The position numbers were made by a program, and so were the translations under genes. The notes beneath the pieces are model-generated. The model was not told the DNA's origin, did not search any database, and saw nothing but the letters and a program-made list of their open reading frames with translations. Below, piece after piece: positions 35,701 through 44,392 of a stretch of DNA of 64,000 bases (position 1 is the stretch's first letter; the number at the start of each line of letters is the position of its first letter). The stretch is from Cyanobacterium sp. Dongsha4 (GTDB lineage: Bacteria > Cyanobacteriota > Cyanobacteriia > Cyanobacteriales > Cyanobacteriaceae). The stretch covers positions 3,733,326-3,797,325 of the forward strand of contig NZ_CP084098.1 in the NCBI RefSeq assembly GCF_036345015.1, written 5' to 3'.

Positions 35701-38481
35701 ATGACTAAGCCAAATATAGCCGAGCTACTTAATGAACCCGGTTGCGAACATAATCACAAAAAAGGAAATGGCAAACATGGCACAAATAAAGTCTGTACCC
35801 AACAGGCTCAACCCGGTACTGCTCAAGGAGGCTGTGCTTTTGACGGAGCTTCGATCGCCCTTGTACCTATTACCGATGCAGCGCATTTAGTTCACGGACC
35901 CATCGCCTGTGCAGGTAATTCATGGGGTAGTAGAGGAAGTTTGTCTTCTGATGCGTTAACTTACAAAATCGGTTTTACTACCGATATTAGCGAAAATGAC
36001 ATTATCTTCGGTGGTGAAAAGAAATTATTTAAGGCGATCGCACAAATTATTGATCGTTATCAACCTCCAGCTATTTTCGTTTATTCCACCTGTGTAACTG
36101 CCTTAATTGGTGACGATTTAGACGCTGTTTGTAAAATCGCTTCGCAAAGATATTCAACTCCTGTTATTCCTGTACATTCCCCCGGTTTTGTCGGTAGCAA
36201 AAATTTAGGCAATCGACTAGCTGGAGAGTCTTTATTAGATTATGTCATCGGTACTGCTGAACCTGAATACACCACTCCTTACGATATTAACCTGATTGGA
36301 GAATACAATATCGCAGGGGAATTATGGGGCGTTTTACCCCTATTTGAAAAAGTTGGGATTAGAGTATTATCGAAAATTACGGGAGATGCGACTTATCAAG
36401 AAATTTGTTATGCCCATCGTGCCAAACTCAATGTCATGATTTGCTCCAAAGCATTGATTAACATGGGGCGAAAAATGGAGGAACGTTACGGGATACCTTA
36501 TATTGAGGAGTCTTTTTACGGTGTTGCCGATATGAACCGTTGTTTACGCAATATTGCCCAAAAATTAGGGGATTCTGCCTTACAACAACGAGTCGAAGAT
36601 TTAATCGCCGAAGAAACGGTAAAATTAGATCTTGCCCTTGCCCCTTATCGTCAAAGATTAAAAGGGAAAAGGATGGTTTTATATACGGGTGGTGTCAAAA
36701 GTTGGTCAATTATTTCTGCCGCCCAAGATTTAGGCATTGAAGTAACTGCCACTAGCACCAAGAAAAGCACGGAGGAAGATAAAGCCAAAATTAAGGAATT
36801 ATTAGGCAAAGATGGCATTGCTATGGCAAAAGGCAACGCTCAAGAGTTATTACGGGTAATTGCTAAGACAAACGCTGATTTGCTCGTGGCTGGAGGTAGA
36901 AATCAATACACCGCACTGAAAGCCAAAATTCCTTTCCTTGATATTAACCAAGAGCGCCATAAACCATACTCAGGCTATGTTGGTTTAATTGAAATGGCAA
37001 AAGAGTTCGATCGAGTTTTGCATACTCCCATTTGGCAACAGGTAAGAGAATCACCCCCTTGGAAGGAGTATCAAATGCAAACACAAACTAAAAAAGGATT
37101 TGATATTGACGAATGTTTAAAAGTCAATCTTAATAACAATATCCTCAAAAATACCAATATTGTTAAGTCGAAAAAACCTGCCACTGTTAACCCTTTAAAA
37201 CAAAGTGCGCCGTTAGGGGCTTCCCTCGCTTTTTTGGGTTTAAAAAACACTGTACCTTTATTTCACGGTTCGCAAGGTTGTACTGCTTTTGCAAAAGTCT
37301 TGTTAGTGAGACATTTTCGAGAAGCGATACCTGTGGCAACCACTGCCATGAACAATGTTAGCACCATTTTAGGAGGAGAGGATCACGTTGAACAAGCTAT
37401 TCTCGCCTTAGTGGAAAAAGCAAAACCTGAGATGATTGGTTTATTTACCACTGGTTTAACGGAAACGAGAGGAGATGATATGCACGGTATCCTTAAGTCT
37501 ATCCGTGATCGTCATTCTGAGTTGGATGATTTACCGATTATTTTCGCTTCTACCCCTGATTATAAGGGCGGTTTACAAGATGGTTTTGCCTTAGCAGTAC
37601 AATCCATTGTCAGCACTGATTATAGTCAATTTTCATCATCTCCAATTCCAGAGGAAGAAAACTTCAATCAAGTCACGATTTTAGCCGGTTCTTTGCTCTC
37701 ACCGGGTGATGTAGCGGAAATTAAGGAAATTGTCACGAATTTTGGCTTAAAACCCTTAGTTATTCCTGATTTATCTAATTCCCTCGATGGACATTTAGGG
37801 GATGATTACCAGACTACCAGTGCAGGAGGTACGACAAAAGCTAGTTTACAACAGTTGGCGCGATCGAACTTTACCATTGCCATTGGTGAGAGTATGGGAG
37901 AAAGTGCGAAAATTTTACAACAAAAATATGGCACAAATTACCAAGTCTTCCCCCGTCTAACAGGTTTAGGGGTGATGGATAAGTTTATAACTCTACTGGC
38001 TAAGTTGGTTAATGATCAAAATCAGGCTAATTCTCTGGAAATACCTGCTATATACGAACATCAACGCCGTCAATTACAGGATGCGATTCTTGACAGTCAT
38101 TTCTATGTAAGTGGCAAAAAAGTTTGTATTGCCCTTGAGCCAGATTTACTCTATCAAACCAGTTGGTTACTCAAGGAAATGGGTGCAGAAATTCAGGCAG
38201 TGGTAACAACCACTAACGCACCTATCTTGAAAGAATTACCTATCAATGAAGTCATCATCGGTGACTTGGAAGATTTAGAGGATATAGCCAAAGGTGCAGA
38301 TTTAATTATTACCAATTCCCAAGGAAAAGATCTCGCTCATCGCTTACATATTCCCCTTTATCGTCTAGGTTATCCTATTTACGATCGCCTCGGCAATGGT
38401 TCTCGTTGCTTAGTGGGTTATCGAGGTACGATGCAGTTTTTATTCGATGTTGCTAATATTTTCATCGATTTAGATCATTAA
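35701..38481 (+). CDS. nifEN: Fused NifE-NifN, FeMo-cofactor assembly scaffold
   Basis: This 926-residue single frame joins NifE (about residues 1-458) and NifN (about 459-926). NifE shows GCAFDGASIALVPITDAAHLVHGPIACAGNSW and YSTCVTALIGDDLDAVC. NifN shows PLKQSAPLGASLAFLGL, HGSQGCTAFAKVLLVRHFREAIP and LTETRGDDM. NifEN is the scaffold on which NifB-co becomes FeMo-cofactor. The junction keeps an in-frame ATG at 37075 with AAGGAG at 37063-37068, so separate NifN may also be made. I see no frame break across the join. Confidence 0.96.
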   Translation: MTKPNIAELLNEPGCEHNHKKGNGKHGTNKVCTQQAQPGTAQGGCAFDGASIALVPITDAAHLVHGPIACAGNSWGSRGSLSSDALTYKIGFTTDISENDIIFGGEKKLFKAIAQIIDRYQPPAIFVYSTCVTALIGDDLDAVCKIASQRYSTPVIPVHSPGFVGSKNLGNRLAGESLLDYVIGTAEPEYTTPYDINLIGEYNIAGELWGVLPLFEKVGIRVLSKITGDATYQEICYAHRAKLNVMICSKALINMGRKMEERYGIPYIEESFYGVADMNRCLRNIAQKLGDSALQQRVEDLIAEETVKLDLALAPYRQRLKGKRMVLYTGGVKSWSIISAAQDLGIEVTATSTKKSTEEDKAKIKELLGKDGIAMAKGNAQELLRVIAKTNADLLVAGGRNQYTALKAKIPFLDINQERHKPYSGYVGLIEMAKEFDRVLHTPIWQQVRESPPWKEYQMQTQTKKGFDIDECLKVNLNNNILKNTNIVKSKKPATVNPLKQSAPLGASLAFLGLKNTVPLFHGSQGCTAFAKVLLVRHFREAIPVATTAMNNVSTILGGEDHVEQAILALVEKAKPEMIGLFTTGLTETRGDDMHGILKSIRDRHSELDDLPIIFASTPDYKGGLQDGFALAVQSIVSTDYSQFSSSPIPEEENFNQVTILAGSLLSPGDVAEIKEIVTNFGLKPLVIPDLSNSLDGHLGDDYQTTSAGGTTKASLQQLARSNFTIAIGESMGESAKILQQKYGTNYQVFPRLTGLGVMDKFITLLAKLVNDQNQANSLEIPAIYEHQRRQLQDAILDSHFYVSGKKVCIALEPDLLYQTSWLLKEMGAEIQAVVTTTNAPILKELPINEVIIGDLEDLEDIAKGADLIITNSQGKDLAHRLHIPLYRLGYPIYDRLGNGSRCLVGYRGTMQFLFDVANIFIDLDH
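37063..37077 (+). promoter_or_regulatory. Internal ribosome-binding site and ATG at the nifE-nifN junction
   Basis: AAGGAG (37063-37068) stands six bases before an in-frame ATG (37075, residue 459) exactly where free NifN proteins usually start. It looks like the former nifN start signal kept after loss of the nifE stop codon. Use in the cell is not shown. Confidence 0.5.
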
Positions 38482-38513
38482 AGTTAGAACTCAGAACTAA
38501 TAATCTAACCATA

Positions 38514-38541
38514 GTTCATTATTCATTATTCATTATTCATT
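38514..38541. repeat. Heptamer tandem repeat (ATTCATT)
   Basis: Three exact copies of ATTCATT preceded by one variant lie just before the DUF269 gene at 38546. Similar ATTCATT-rich stretches stand before nifU and before the second DUF269 gene, so they recur in nif spacers. Confidence 0.75.
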
Positions 38542-38545
38542 GATT

Positions 38546-38983
38546 ATGGCTACTCAAATTTTACCCCTCAATAAATCCACGAAATTAAAGCATCCTTTTT
38601 TACAGGAATTAATTAGACAAATTCGTCAATCAGATACTTGTAATAAATATAAAAATTATACCGATGATATGCTGATTAATCAATTAATTATCCCTTCAAA
38701 TTGTTCTATTAATCAAATTTTTACTAGAGCTTTTTATCAAGCAACAGGAGTAATTATAGAAAGAAAAACAGGTTATCCAACGAATACTTTTGTCCATTTA
38801 AAGGATAAAAAACTAAGTTCTGCCGTGATTTGTTGTGGTGGAGTAATTGTTTTATCCTCTGTGATTCGGGAATATTTGAATTTTGCTTGTCTCTCTTTAA
38901 CAAGTTTGATTGAATATGCCGAAACTATTATTGAGTATGCTTTAGCTAAAGCTAGTCAATATTTGGATATTTCCTGTGTTTAA
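38546..38983 (+). CDS. DUF269 NifX-associated protein, divergent copy
   Basis: This 145-residue protein aligns in layout with the second DUF269 protein at 39490: HPFLQELIRQIRQSDTCNKYKNYTDDML against SLFLTELVLQVRAQDHYGVYRSWSDELV, and ERKTGYP against EKKTGKL. It is the more divergent of the two, with an ICCGGVIVLSSVIRE segment where the other has WTGRLIVVTRTLRD. I chose the ATG at 38546 over an upstream TTG. The pair flanks nifX. The family's role is unknown but nif-linked. Confidence 0.75.
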   Translation: MATQILPLNKSTKLKHPFLQELIRQIRQSDTCNKYKNYTDDMLINQLIIPSNCSINQIFTRAFYQATGVIIERKTGYPTNTFVHLKDKKLSSAVICCGGVIVLSSVIREYLNFACLSLTSLIEYAETIIEYALAKASQYLDISCV

Positions 38984-39026
38984 TTGCTTGATATTTAAAC
39001 CTAATATTTTAGGAGATTTTTTCACT

Positions 39027-39422
39027 ATGAAAGTTGCTTTTGCTACTCAAGATAACATTCATATAAATGCCCATTTTGGTTGGGCGAAAAAAGTTGCTAT
39101 CTATGATGTTTATGCCGATGGATATTATTTTTTACATACGGTTGAATTTACTGGTGAACTTAAAGAAGATGGCAACGAAGATAAATTATTACCGAAAATC
39201 GATGCTGTTGCTGATTGTAAGTTAGTATATGTATCTGCGATCGGTAGTAGTGCGGCCTCTCGGTTACTAGAACATAATATCACCCCTTTGAAAGCCCCAT
39301 CAGAGGAGGATGAAATTATCGATGTACTAAACGATTTGGTGAAAACATTGGGTAGTCCCCCTCCTTGGTTACGCAAAGCCTTGGGGATGAAAACTCCTGA
39401 TTTAAGTTTTGCTGATGTCTAA
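39027..39422 (+). CDS. nifX: NifX, FeMo-cofactor precursor carrier
   Basis: This 131-residue protein has the NifX fold signatures MKVAFATQDNIHINAHFGWAKKVAIYDV and KLVYVSAIGSSAASRLLEHNI, ending in the PPPWLRKALG segment. NifX shuttles NifB-co or VK-cluster between NifB and NifEN. AGGAG at 39011-39015 supports the ATG at 39027; the frame upstream to 38976 overlaps the previous gene and is not used. Confidence 0.93.
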   Translation: MKVAFATQDNIHINAHFGWAKKVAIYDVYADGYYFLHTVEFTGELKEDGNEDKLLPKIDAVADCKLVYVSAIGSSAASRLLEHNITPLKAPSEEDEIIDVLNDLVKTLGSPPPWLRKALGMKTPDLSFADV

Positions 39423-39489
39423 AGGGTACAAACCTCAGAACTAATAATTTCATCATTGTTCATTATTTATTATTCACTATTCACTAATT

Positions 39490-39966
39490 ATGACTACAAC
39501 TATTACTCAACCTGAGTCAACCACCAATATTATCAAAGATAGTCTTTTTCTCACTGAATTAGTGCTTCAAGTACGGGCGCAAGATCATTATGGCGTTTAT
39601 CGTAGTTGGAGTGATGAATTAGTTTTGGCTAATTTTGTCGTTAGCAAGGAGAAGAAAAGACAAATTTCGGTGGAGGGTGATGTTGATTCTACTACTCAGT
39701 TACGCATTCTCTGTTTTTATCGTGCGATCGCATCTTGTATTGAGAAAAAAACGGGCAAACTCTGTCAAGTGGTAATCGACTTATCCCATGAGGGTTTTGG
39801 CTGGGTGATCGTCTGGACTGGTCGCTTAATTGTGGTAACTCGTACTTTAAGAGATGCTCAAAGATTTGGCTATGCTTCCCTTGAAAAAATGGCAACGGAA
39901 GGAGAAAAATTAGTTGATTCAGGAGTAGGCGCGATCGCACAATTTCCCGAAACTGCCAACGCTTAA
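39490..39966 (+). CDS. DUF269 NifX-associated nitrogen fixation protein
   Basis: This 158-residue protein is a standard DUF269 member: LFLTELVLQVRAQDHYGVYRSWSDELVL, CFYRAIASCIEKKTGK and GFGWVIVWTGRLIVVTRTLRDAQRFGY. Genes of this family normally follow nifX. Function is unknown. Here a second, divergent copy precedes nifX. Confidence 0.9.
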   Translation: MTTTITQPESTTNIIKDSLFLTELVLQVRAQDHYGVYRSWSDELVLANFVVSKEKKRQISVEGDVDSTTQLRILCFYRAIASCIEKKTGKLCQVVIDLSHEGFGWVIVWTGRLIVVTRTLRDAQRFGYASLEKMATEGEKLVDSGVGAIAQFPETANA

Positions 39967-39979
39967 CTCATAATTCATA

Positions 39980-40228
39980 ATGACTAACATGACTCAAACT
40001 ATTGCACCACCAACCGCTTCAGCGATCGCCAATTTAAAAATCACGATCAAACGCCTGAATAGTAAAGCAGGGCAGATGAAAATGGATTTACACGATCTTG
40101 CTGAAGGATTACCAACCGATTATGAAACATTAATCGACACAGCAACCGCAACTTACGAGATTTATCGAGAGTTAGCAGAGTTAAAAAAACAACTCAAAGA
40201 ATGGGAAAAATTAGCTAAAGAGGAATAA
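39980..40228 (+). CDS. CCE_0567-like small nif-cluster metalloprotein
   Basis: This 82-residue protein is mostly helical, with LKITIKRLNSKAGQMKMDLHDLAEGLP and AELKKQLKEWEKL, and would form a two-helix hairpin. It matches the small family known from the Cyanothece nif cluster (CCE_0567), reported as a putative metalloprotein. The M-x-x-D-x-H-D stretch could bind metal. It lies 13 bases after the DUF269 gene and 6 before nifW. Confidence 0.85.
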   Translation: MTNMTQTIAPPTASAIANLKITIKRLNSKAGQMKMDLHDLAEGLPTDYETLIDTATATYEIYRELAELKKQLKEWEKLAKEE

Positions 40229-40234
40229 ATTACC

Positions 40235-40585
40235 ATGAATACTAGGGCGCAAATCAAAAAAACCCTTGCAGACTTTAAAAATCTGACTACTGCGGAGGAT
40301 TACTTAGAATTTTTTAAGATAGAGTTCGATCGCACTTTAGTCAATATTAATCGTTTGCATATTTTAAAACAATTTTCCTTACTAATTAAAGAAGTCGATC
40401 GAGTTTTTCCCGATATTACCGATGGCGAAAAATTAGTGAAATATCATCTTGCTTTGGAAGAAGCCTATCAGGTGTTTTTAACAAAAAGCCCCTTAGAAAC
40501 CAAACTCTTTAAGGTATTCCAAACGAAGCCAAAAAACTTTGTTTCATTGGATGAATTAACCAAACAAGCGGAGGCAAATAATTAA
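40235..40585 (+). CDS. nifW: Nitrogenase-stabilizing protein NifW
   Basis: This 116-residue protein fits NifW: LTTAEDYLEFFKIEFDRTLVNINRLHILKQF is the family core. NifW binds MoFe protein and is linked to protection from oxygen and to P-cluster maturation with NifZ. It lies in the operon between the small metalloprotein gene and hesA. Confidence 0.92.
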   Translation: MNTRAQIKKTLADFKNLTTAEDYLEFFKIEFDRTLVNINRLHILKQFSLLIKEVDRVFPDITDGEKLVKYHLALEEAYQVFLTKSPLETKLFKVFQTKPKNFVSLDELTKQAEANN

Positions 40586-40606
40586 CCTGTCATTATTCAA
40601 AAAAGT

Positions 40607-40622
40607 CCCCTTTATTAAGGGG
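40607..40622. repeat. CCCCTT/AAGGGG palindrome between nifW and hesA
   Basis: A six-base perfect stem around TATT is followed by GGATTTAGGGCGATC. It is the same type of spacer hairpin as at 34964 and 42393. No T-run follows on the plus strand. Confidence 0.55.
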
Positions 40623-40693
40623 GATTTAGGGCGATCAAAATTCACTCCATAAAACCGACAATTGTTATAAATAACAAAAAATGTAGAAACACG

Positions 40694-41431
40694 ATGTTAA
40701 CACCAAAAGAACTAGAACGCTATAGCCGACAAATGCAATTACCGAAATTCGGGAAAGAAGGACAAGAAGCCTTAAAAAATACTACCATACTTATTTCTGG
40801 GGTAGGTGGTTTAGGTGGTACTGTTGCCTTATATTTAGCGGTTGCAGGTATCGGTAAATTAATTCTAGTGCGGGGAGGTGAATTACGTCTCGATGACATG
40901 AATCGACAAATCTTGATGACGGATGATTGGGTAGGAAAATCCAGAATTATCAAAGCCAAAGAAACCCTAACTCAAATCAATCCTGATGTAGAAATTGAAG
41001 CAGTGGCAGAATATATAACTGCCGAAAATGCCGATGATTTATTAAAAAAAGGCGATTTAGCCATCAGTTGCGCCCATAATTTCCCAGAAAGGGATTTACT
41101 CAATCTTGCTTGTGTTAAGCAAAAAAAACCCCTGATTGAGTCCGCCATGAATAGCATGGATGCTTACTTAACTGCGATCGTACCCCATGAGACTCCGTGC
41201 TTATCATGTATTTTCCCCGAAAAACCTGATTGGGATCGCCGTGCTTTTGGTGTAATTGGTGCGGTTTCTGGCACTCTAGCTTGTTTAACTGCCTTAGAAG
41301 CGATTAAGTTAATTACAGGATTCGCTAAACCCTTGAAAGGATACTTACTCAACATGGATTTAGCAAACTTGGAATTTAAAAAACTTCGCCTCTACAAAGA
41401 TTCTAACTGCCCCGTGTGTGGCAAAAAATAA
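40694..41431 (+). CDS. hesA: HesA, ThiF/MoeB-family protein
   Basis: This 245-residue protein belongs to the E1-like ThiF/MoeB/HesA family. GVGGLGGTVALYLAVAGIG is the nucleotide-binding loop, DDMNRQILMTDDWVGKSRI follows, and the two CxxC pairs for zinc are in CLSCIF and NCPVCGKK. HesA lies in cyanobacterial nif operons and is thought to help Fe-S or Mo cofactor supply; its exact reaction is not settled. Confidence 0.92.
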   Translation: MLTPKELERYSRQMQLPKFGKEGQEALKNTTILISGVGGLGGTVALYLAVAGIGKLILVRGGELRLDDMNRQILMTDDWVGKSRIIKAKETLTQINPDVEIEAVAEYITAENADDLLKKGDLAISCAHNFPERDLLNLACVKQKKPLIESAMNSMDAYLTAIVPHETPCLSCIFPEKPDWDRRAFGVIGAVSGTLACLTALEAIKLITGFAKPLKGYLLNMDLANLEFKKLRLYKDSNCPVCGKK

Positions 41432-41600
41432 ATATAACCTCCGTTATTAGCAAGAATAACTGATTTAGGAAGGTTTTAGGTTTCATTTTCCGAGCATTTA
41501 TTCATCCACAGAGGTAAAAGGCAAAGGAATAATAAATTAGTTTCTCCCCAATACTCCAACCCCCAACAACTTAACTATTCACTCTCAACTATTAACTACC

Positions 41601-41963
41601 ATGACTGTTTACTTAACCGAAAAAGCCGCCTTCAGACTCCGTACTTTTACTCGCACCAATGATGCCACCGCCGAAAGAGGTATTAGACTCGCCGCCGTTA
41701 ACGGTGGTTGCAGTGGGTTTGAATACAAACTTGATATAGTCGATCGCCCCGAAACGGACGATGTAATCTATGAACAAGACAAAGTAAAAATCTATGTTGA
41801 TCCTCAAAGCCTAACAGTTTTAGACGGAGTTGTCATCGACTTTGTCGAAAGTTTAACCCAAGCAGGATTCATCTTTGAAAATCCCAATGCTACTGCTGGT
41901 TGCGGATGCGGTAAATCATTTTCGGTGGAAAATTGCGAAAGCCAAGCCGTGCCTTGCACTTAA
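41601..41963 (+). CDS. hesB: HesB/IscA-type Fe-S carrier
   Basis: This 120-residue A-type carrier has the three conserved cysteines in VNGGCSGFEYKLDI and GCGCGKSF. It probably delivers Fe-S clusters to nitrogenase proteins. It follows hesA and precedes fdxH, the usual order. The C-terminal tail adds two extra cysteines (ENCESQAVPCT), a feature of the nif-type HesB. Confidence 0.93.
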   Translation: MTVYLTEKAAFRLRTFTRTNDATAERGIRLAAVNGGCSGFEYKLDIVDRPETDDVIYEQDKVKIYVDPQSLTVLDGVVIDFVESLTQAGFIFENPNATAGCGCGKSFSVENCESQAVPCT

Positions 41964-42035
41964 AAGCGTTAAATGATGCTTACCCTGCCACGAAAAAATC
42001 TCATTCCCAGAGTAACGAGGAATCTCAAAACCTAA

Positions 42036-42383
<348 letters not shown>

Positions 42384-42392
42384 ACCAAATTC

Positions 42393-42411
42393 CCCCCTTA
42401 TAAAGGGGGGT
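42393..42411. repeat. CCCCCCTT/AAGGGGGG palindrome after fdxH
   Basis: An eight-base perfect stem around ATA begins nine bases after the fdxH stop and is followed by TTAGGGGGGATC. It is nearly identical to the palindrome after nifK and may end or weaken transcription after fdxH. Confidence 0.6.
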
Positions 42412-42500
42412 TAGGGGGGATCAAATCCCTTATTAAAGGTAAGGGTGATCTAAAAAACTAGGGGAGATTAAATCATTCTAAATTTTAAATTTATTTAACA

Positions 42501-42842
42501 ATGCTTAATCGAGAAAAAATTGCTCAAGAATACCTCAATGTCGTTAGTAAATCTTATCCCGAAGCGGGAAAACTTTTGTCCCATTGTCTTATTAAAACCC
42601 TAAAACTCAATGGAGTTAAGAATAGATATTCTTATTATTTAGGTATTTTTTATCCTGAATCCATTGGAGATTATTTATTAGAACATCAACCTGTTATCAA
42701 GGAAGTTGCAGAATATATGGGGTTAATAGAAGTTGTTTTTTTCAATGCTAATGACTTAATGAGACGTCCAGATTCAAGAATCAAAGAACAGAATTTCCGT
42801 TTTTGGTTAGAACTATCTTGGATTATTAATGAATTTAATTAA
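42501..42842 (+). CDS. Hypothetical protein downstream of fdxH
   Basis: This 113-residue soluble protein is not recognised. It is mixed helical, with YSYYLGIFYPESIGDYLLEHQPVIKEVAEYMGL in the middle, and has no metal-cluster motif. It follows fdxH on the same strand after a palindromic spacer, so a nif link is possible but not shown. Confidence 0.65.
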   Translation: MLNREKIAQEYLNVVSKSYPEAGKLLSHCLIKTLKLNGVKNRYSYYLGIFYPESIGDYLLEHQPVIKEVAEYMGLIEVVFFNANDLMRRPDSRIKEQNFRFWLELSWIINEFN

Positions 42843-42861
42843 ATTTTTACGGAGAAAATCA

Positions 42862-43077
42862 ATGCTATTAATTAGTTTAATTATTTTATTTCTAGGTGCA
42901 ACAGCATTTGTGATTAATATTCAATATCAAGATGAAATTCATAAATTGATTGCTATTTTATCAGGATTAATAGCTTCATTTATTTTATTTTTCTTAAGTC
43001 CTATTATTGTTAAATTATTTTTAATATTTATAATTTTAATTATCATTAATAATATAGCTTTTGTTTATAAAAGTTAG
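42862..43077 (+). CDS. Small two-segment membrane protein
   Basis: This 71-residue protein is almost entirely hydrophobic, with segments at about residues 1-20 and 30-68. GGAGA at 42851-42855 supports the ATG at 42862; an earlier ATG at 42829, overlapping the previous gene, would add 11 residues (NLIKFLRRKS) but lacks a ribosome-binding site. Function unknown. Confidence 0.5.
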   Translation: MLLISLIILFLGATAFVINIQYQDEIHKLIAILSGLIASFILFFLSPIIVKLFLIFIILIIINNIAFVYKS

Positions 43078-43228
43078 TCTGCATTTAAAAAATCTATAGA
43101 TTTTAGTATTTATTTTTACAATTATTTAAACCTTATTTAGATTAAAATAAATCAAAGCAGTTAAGATAATTTATTCACCCCTAATTATCGATCGCAAATT
43201 ATAAATCAAAGATTAAGGGTAAATGACA

Positions 43229-43438
43229 TTAATCAACGGCAACAGCTACATCAGTAGCTTTTATTATAGCATAGGCTTCTTTTCTTTCTGCTAAATCAAG
43301 TCTCTCTGCGGAGGATTTCGTAATCACAGAAACAACCTCAATATCAGGAGCAATTTCTATAGTTATTTCTGCATTTACCGCTCCGATTAGGATTTTTTTG
43401 ATAGTACCTTTAAACGAATTACGGGAGCTAATTTTCAT
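43229..43438 (-). CDS. mop: Molbindin-type molybdate-binding protein (single TOBE/Mop domain)
   Basis: This 69-residue protein is one Mop domain: SSRNSFKGTIKKILIGAVNAEITIEI and SVITKSSAERLDLAERKEAYAIIKATDVAVA. Such proteins bind molybdate in oligomers and buffer or deliver molybdenum. It diverges from modA, so the two may share a regulator. Length fits single-domain molbindins. Confidence 0.92.
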   Translation of the reverse strand: MKISSRNSFKGTIKKILIGAVNAEITIEIAPDIEVVSVITKSSAERLDLAERKEAYAIIKATDVAVAVD

Positions 43439-43525
43439 AAAAAGTTTCTTTTTTACTAACTTTAATTATCCTCATAATATCACACCCATCACTTAATTTT
43501 AGTTTAATTGTTAGGAGTTCATCAC

Positions 43526-44341
43526 ATGAGAAATCGTAAAAATAGATTATTCTTTTTTAGTTTAATAATTTGCTTTTTTACCTTAGTTGTCGGCTTTGAT
43601 TTATTAGGTAATATTTCATCGAAAAATTTGACCTTAGCGAATGTAACTGGCAAATTAACCGTTTCAGCCGCCGCTAGTTTAAAAGATGTTATGGAGGAAA
43701 TTAAGCCTCTTTATGAGCAGAAGTATTCTCAAACAAAACTTACCTATAATTTTGGTTCATCTGGTTCATTACAACAGCAAATTGAACAGGGTGCGCCTGT
43801 AGATATATTTATTTCAGCGGCCAATAAACAAATGGATGCGTTAGAAAAAAAGGGTTTATTACTAACAGGAACTCGCCGTAATTTAGTCTCTAATCAAATG
43901 GTTTTAATTGTTCCAGCAAACCAGAATCAAAATAAAGTACAAATCAAAAATTTTACTGATTTAACTAATAAAAATATAGGAAGAATTGCCTTGGGAGAAC
44001 CTAAAAGTGTACCGGCAGGAAAATATGCTCAAGAAGTTTTAACTTACTATAAAATTGCCGAGCAAGTTAACGCTAAAGCGGTTTATGGTAAGGATGTTCG
44101 TCAAGTTCTTAATTATGTAGCGACAGGTAATGTTGACGCAGGAATTGTCTATCTTACAGATGCAAAAATTGAGAATAAAGTAAAAATAGTTGCTACAGCC
44201 CCTTCAAGTAGTCATTCCCCTGTGGTTTATCCGATCGCAGTCATCAAAGATAGTAAAAATCCTCAGGAGTCAAAACAATTAATTAACTTCTTGACTACTT
44301 CTGACATTCAAAAAATATTTAAGAAATATGGATTTAGTTAG
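43526..44341 (+). CDS. modA: Molybdate ABC transporter substrate-binding protein
   Basis: This 271-residue periplasmic protein has a hydrophobic N-terminal signal (about residues 8-28) and the ModA motifs LTVSAAASLKDVMEEI, FGSSGSLQQQIEQGAPVDIFISAA and ALGEPKSVPAGKYAQ. AGGAG at 43513-43517 supports the ATG at 43526. It captures molybdate for the ModBC transporter, supplying FeMo-cofactor. Confidence 0.93.
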   Translation: MRNRKNRLFFFSLIICFFTLVVGFDLLGNISSKNLTLANVTGKLTVSAAASLKDVMEEIKPLYEQKYSQTKLTYNFGSSGSLQQQIEQGAPVDIFISAANKQMDALEKKGLLLTGTRRNLVSNQMVLIVPANQNQNKVQIKNFTDLTNKNIGRIALGEPKSVPAGKYAQEVLTYYKIAEQVNAKAVYGKDVRQVLNYVATGNVDAGIVYLTDAKIENKVKIVATAPSSSHSPVVYPIAVIKDSKNPQESKQLINFLTTSDIQKIFKKYGFS

Positions 44342-44392
44342 GCAAATAGTAAATAGACTTCTTTGTACAATTTATTAAATGAATTTAAACGA

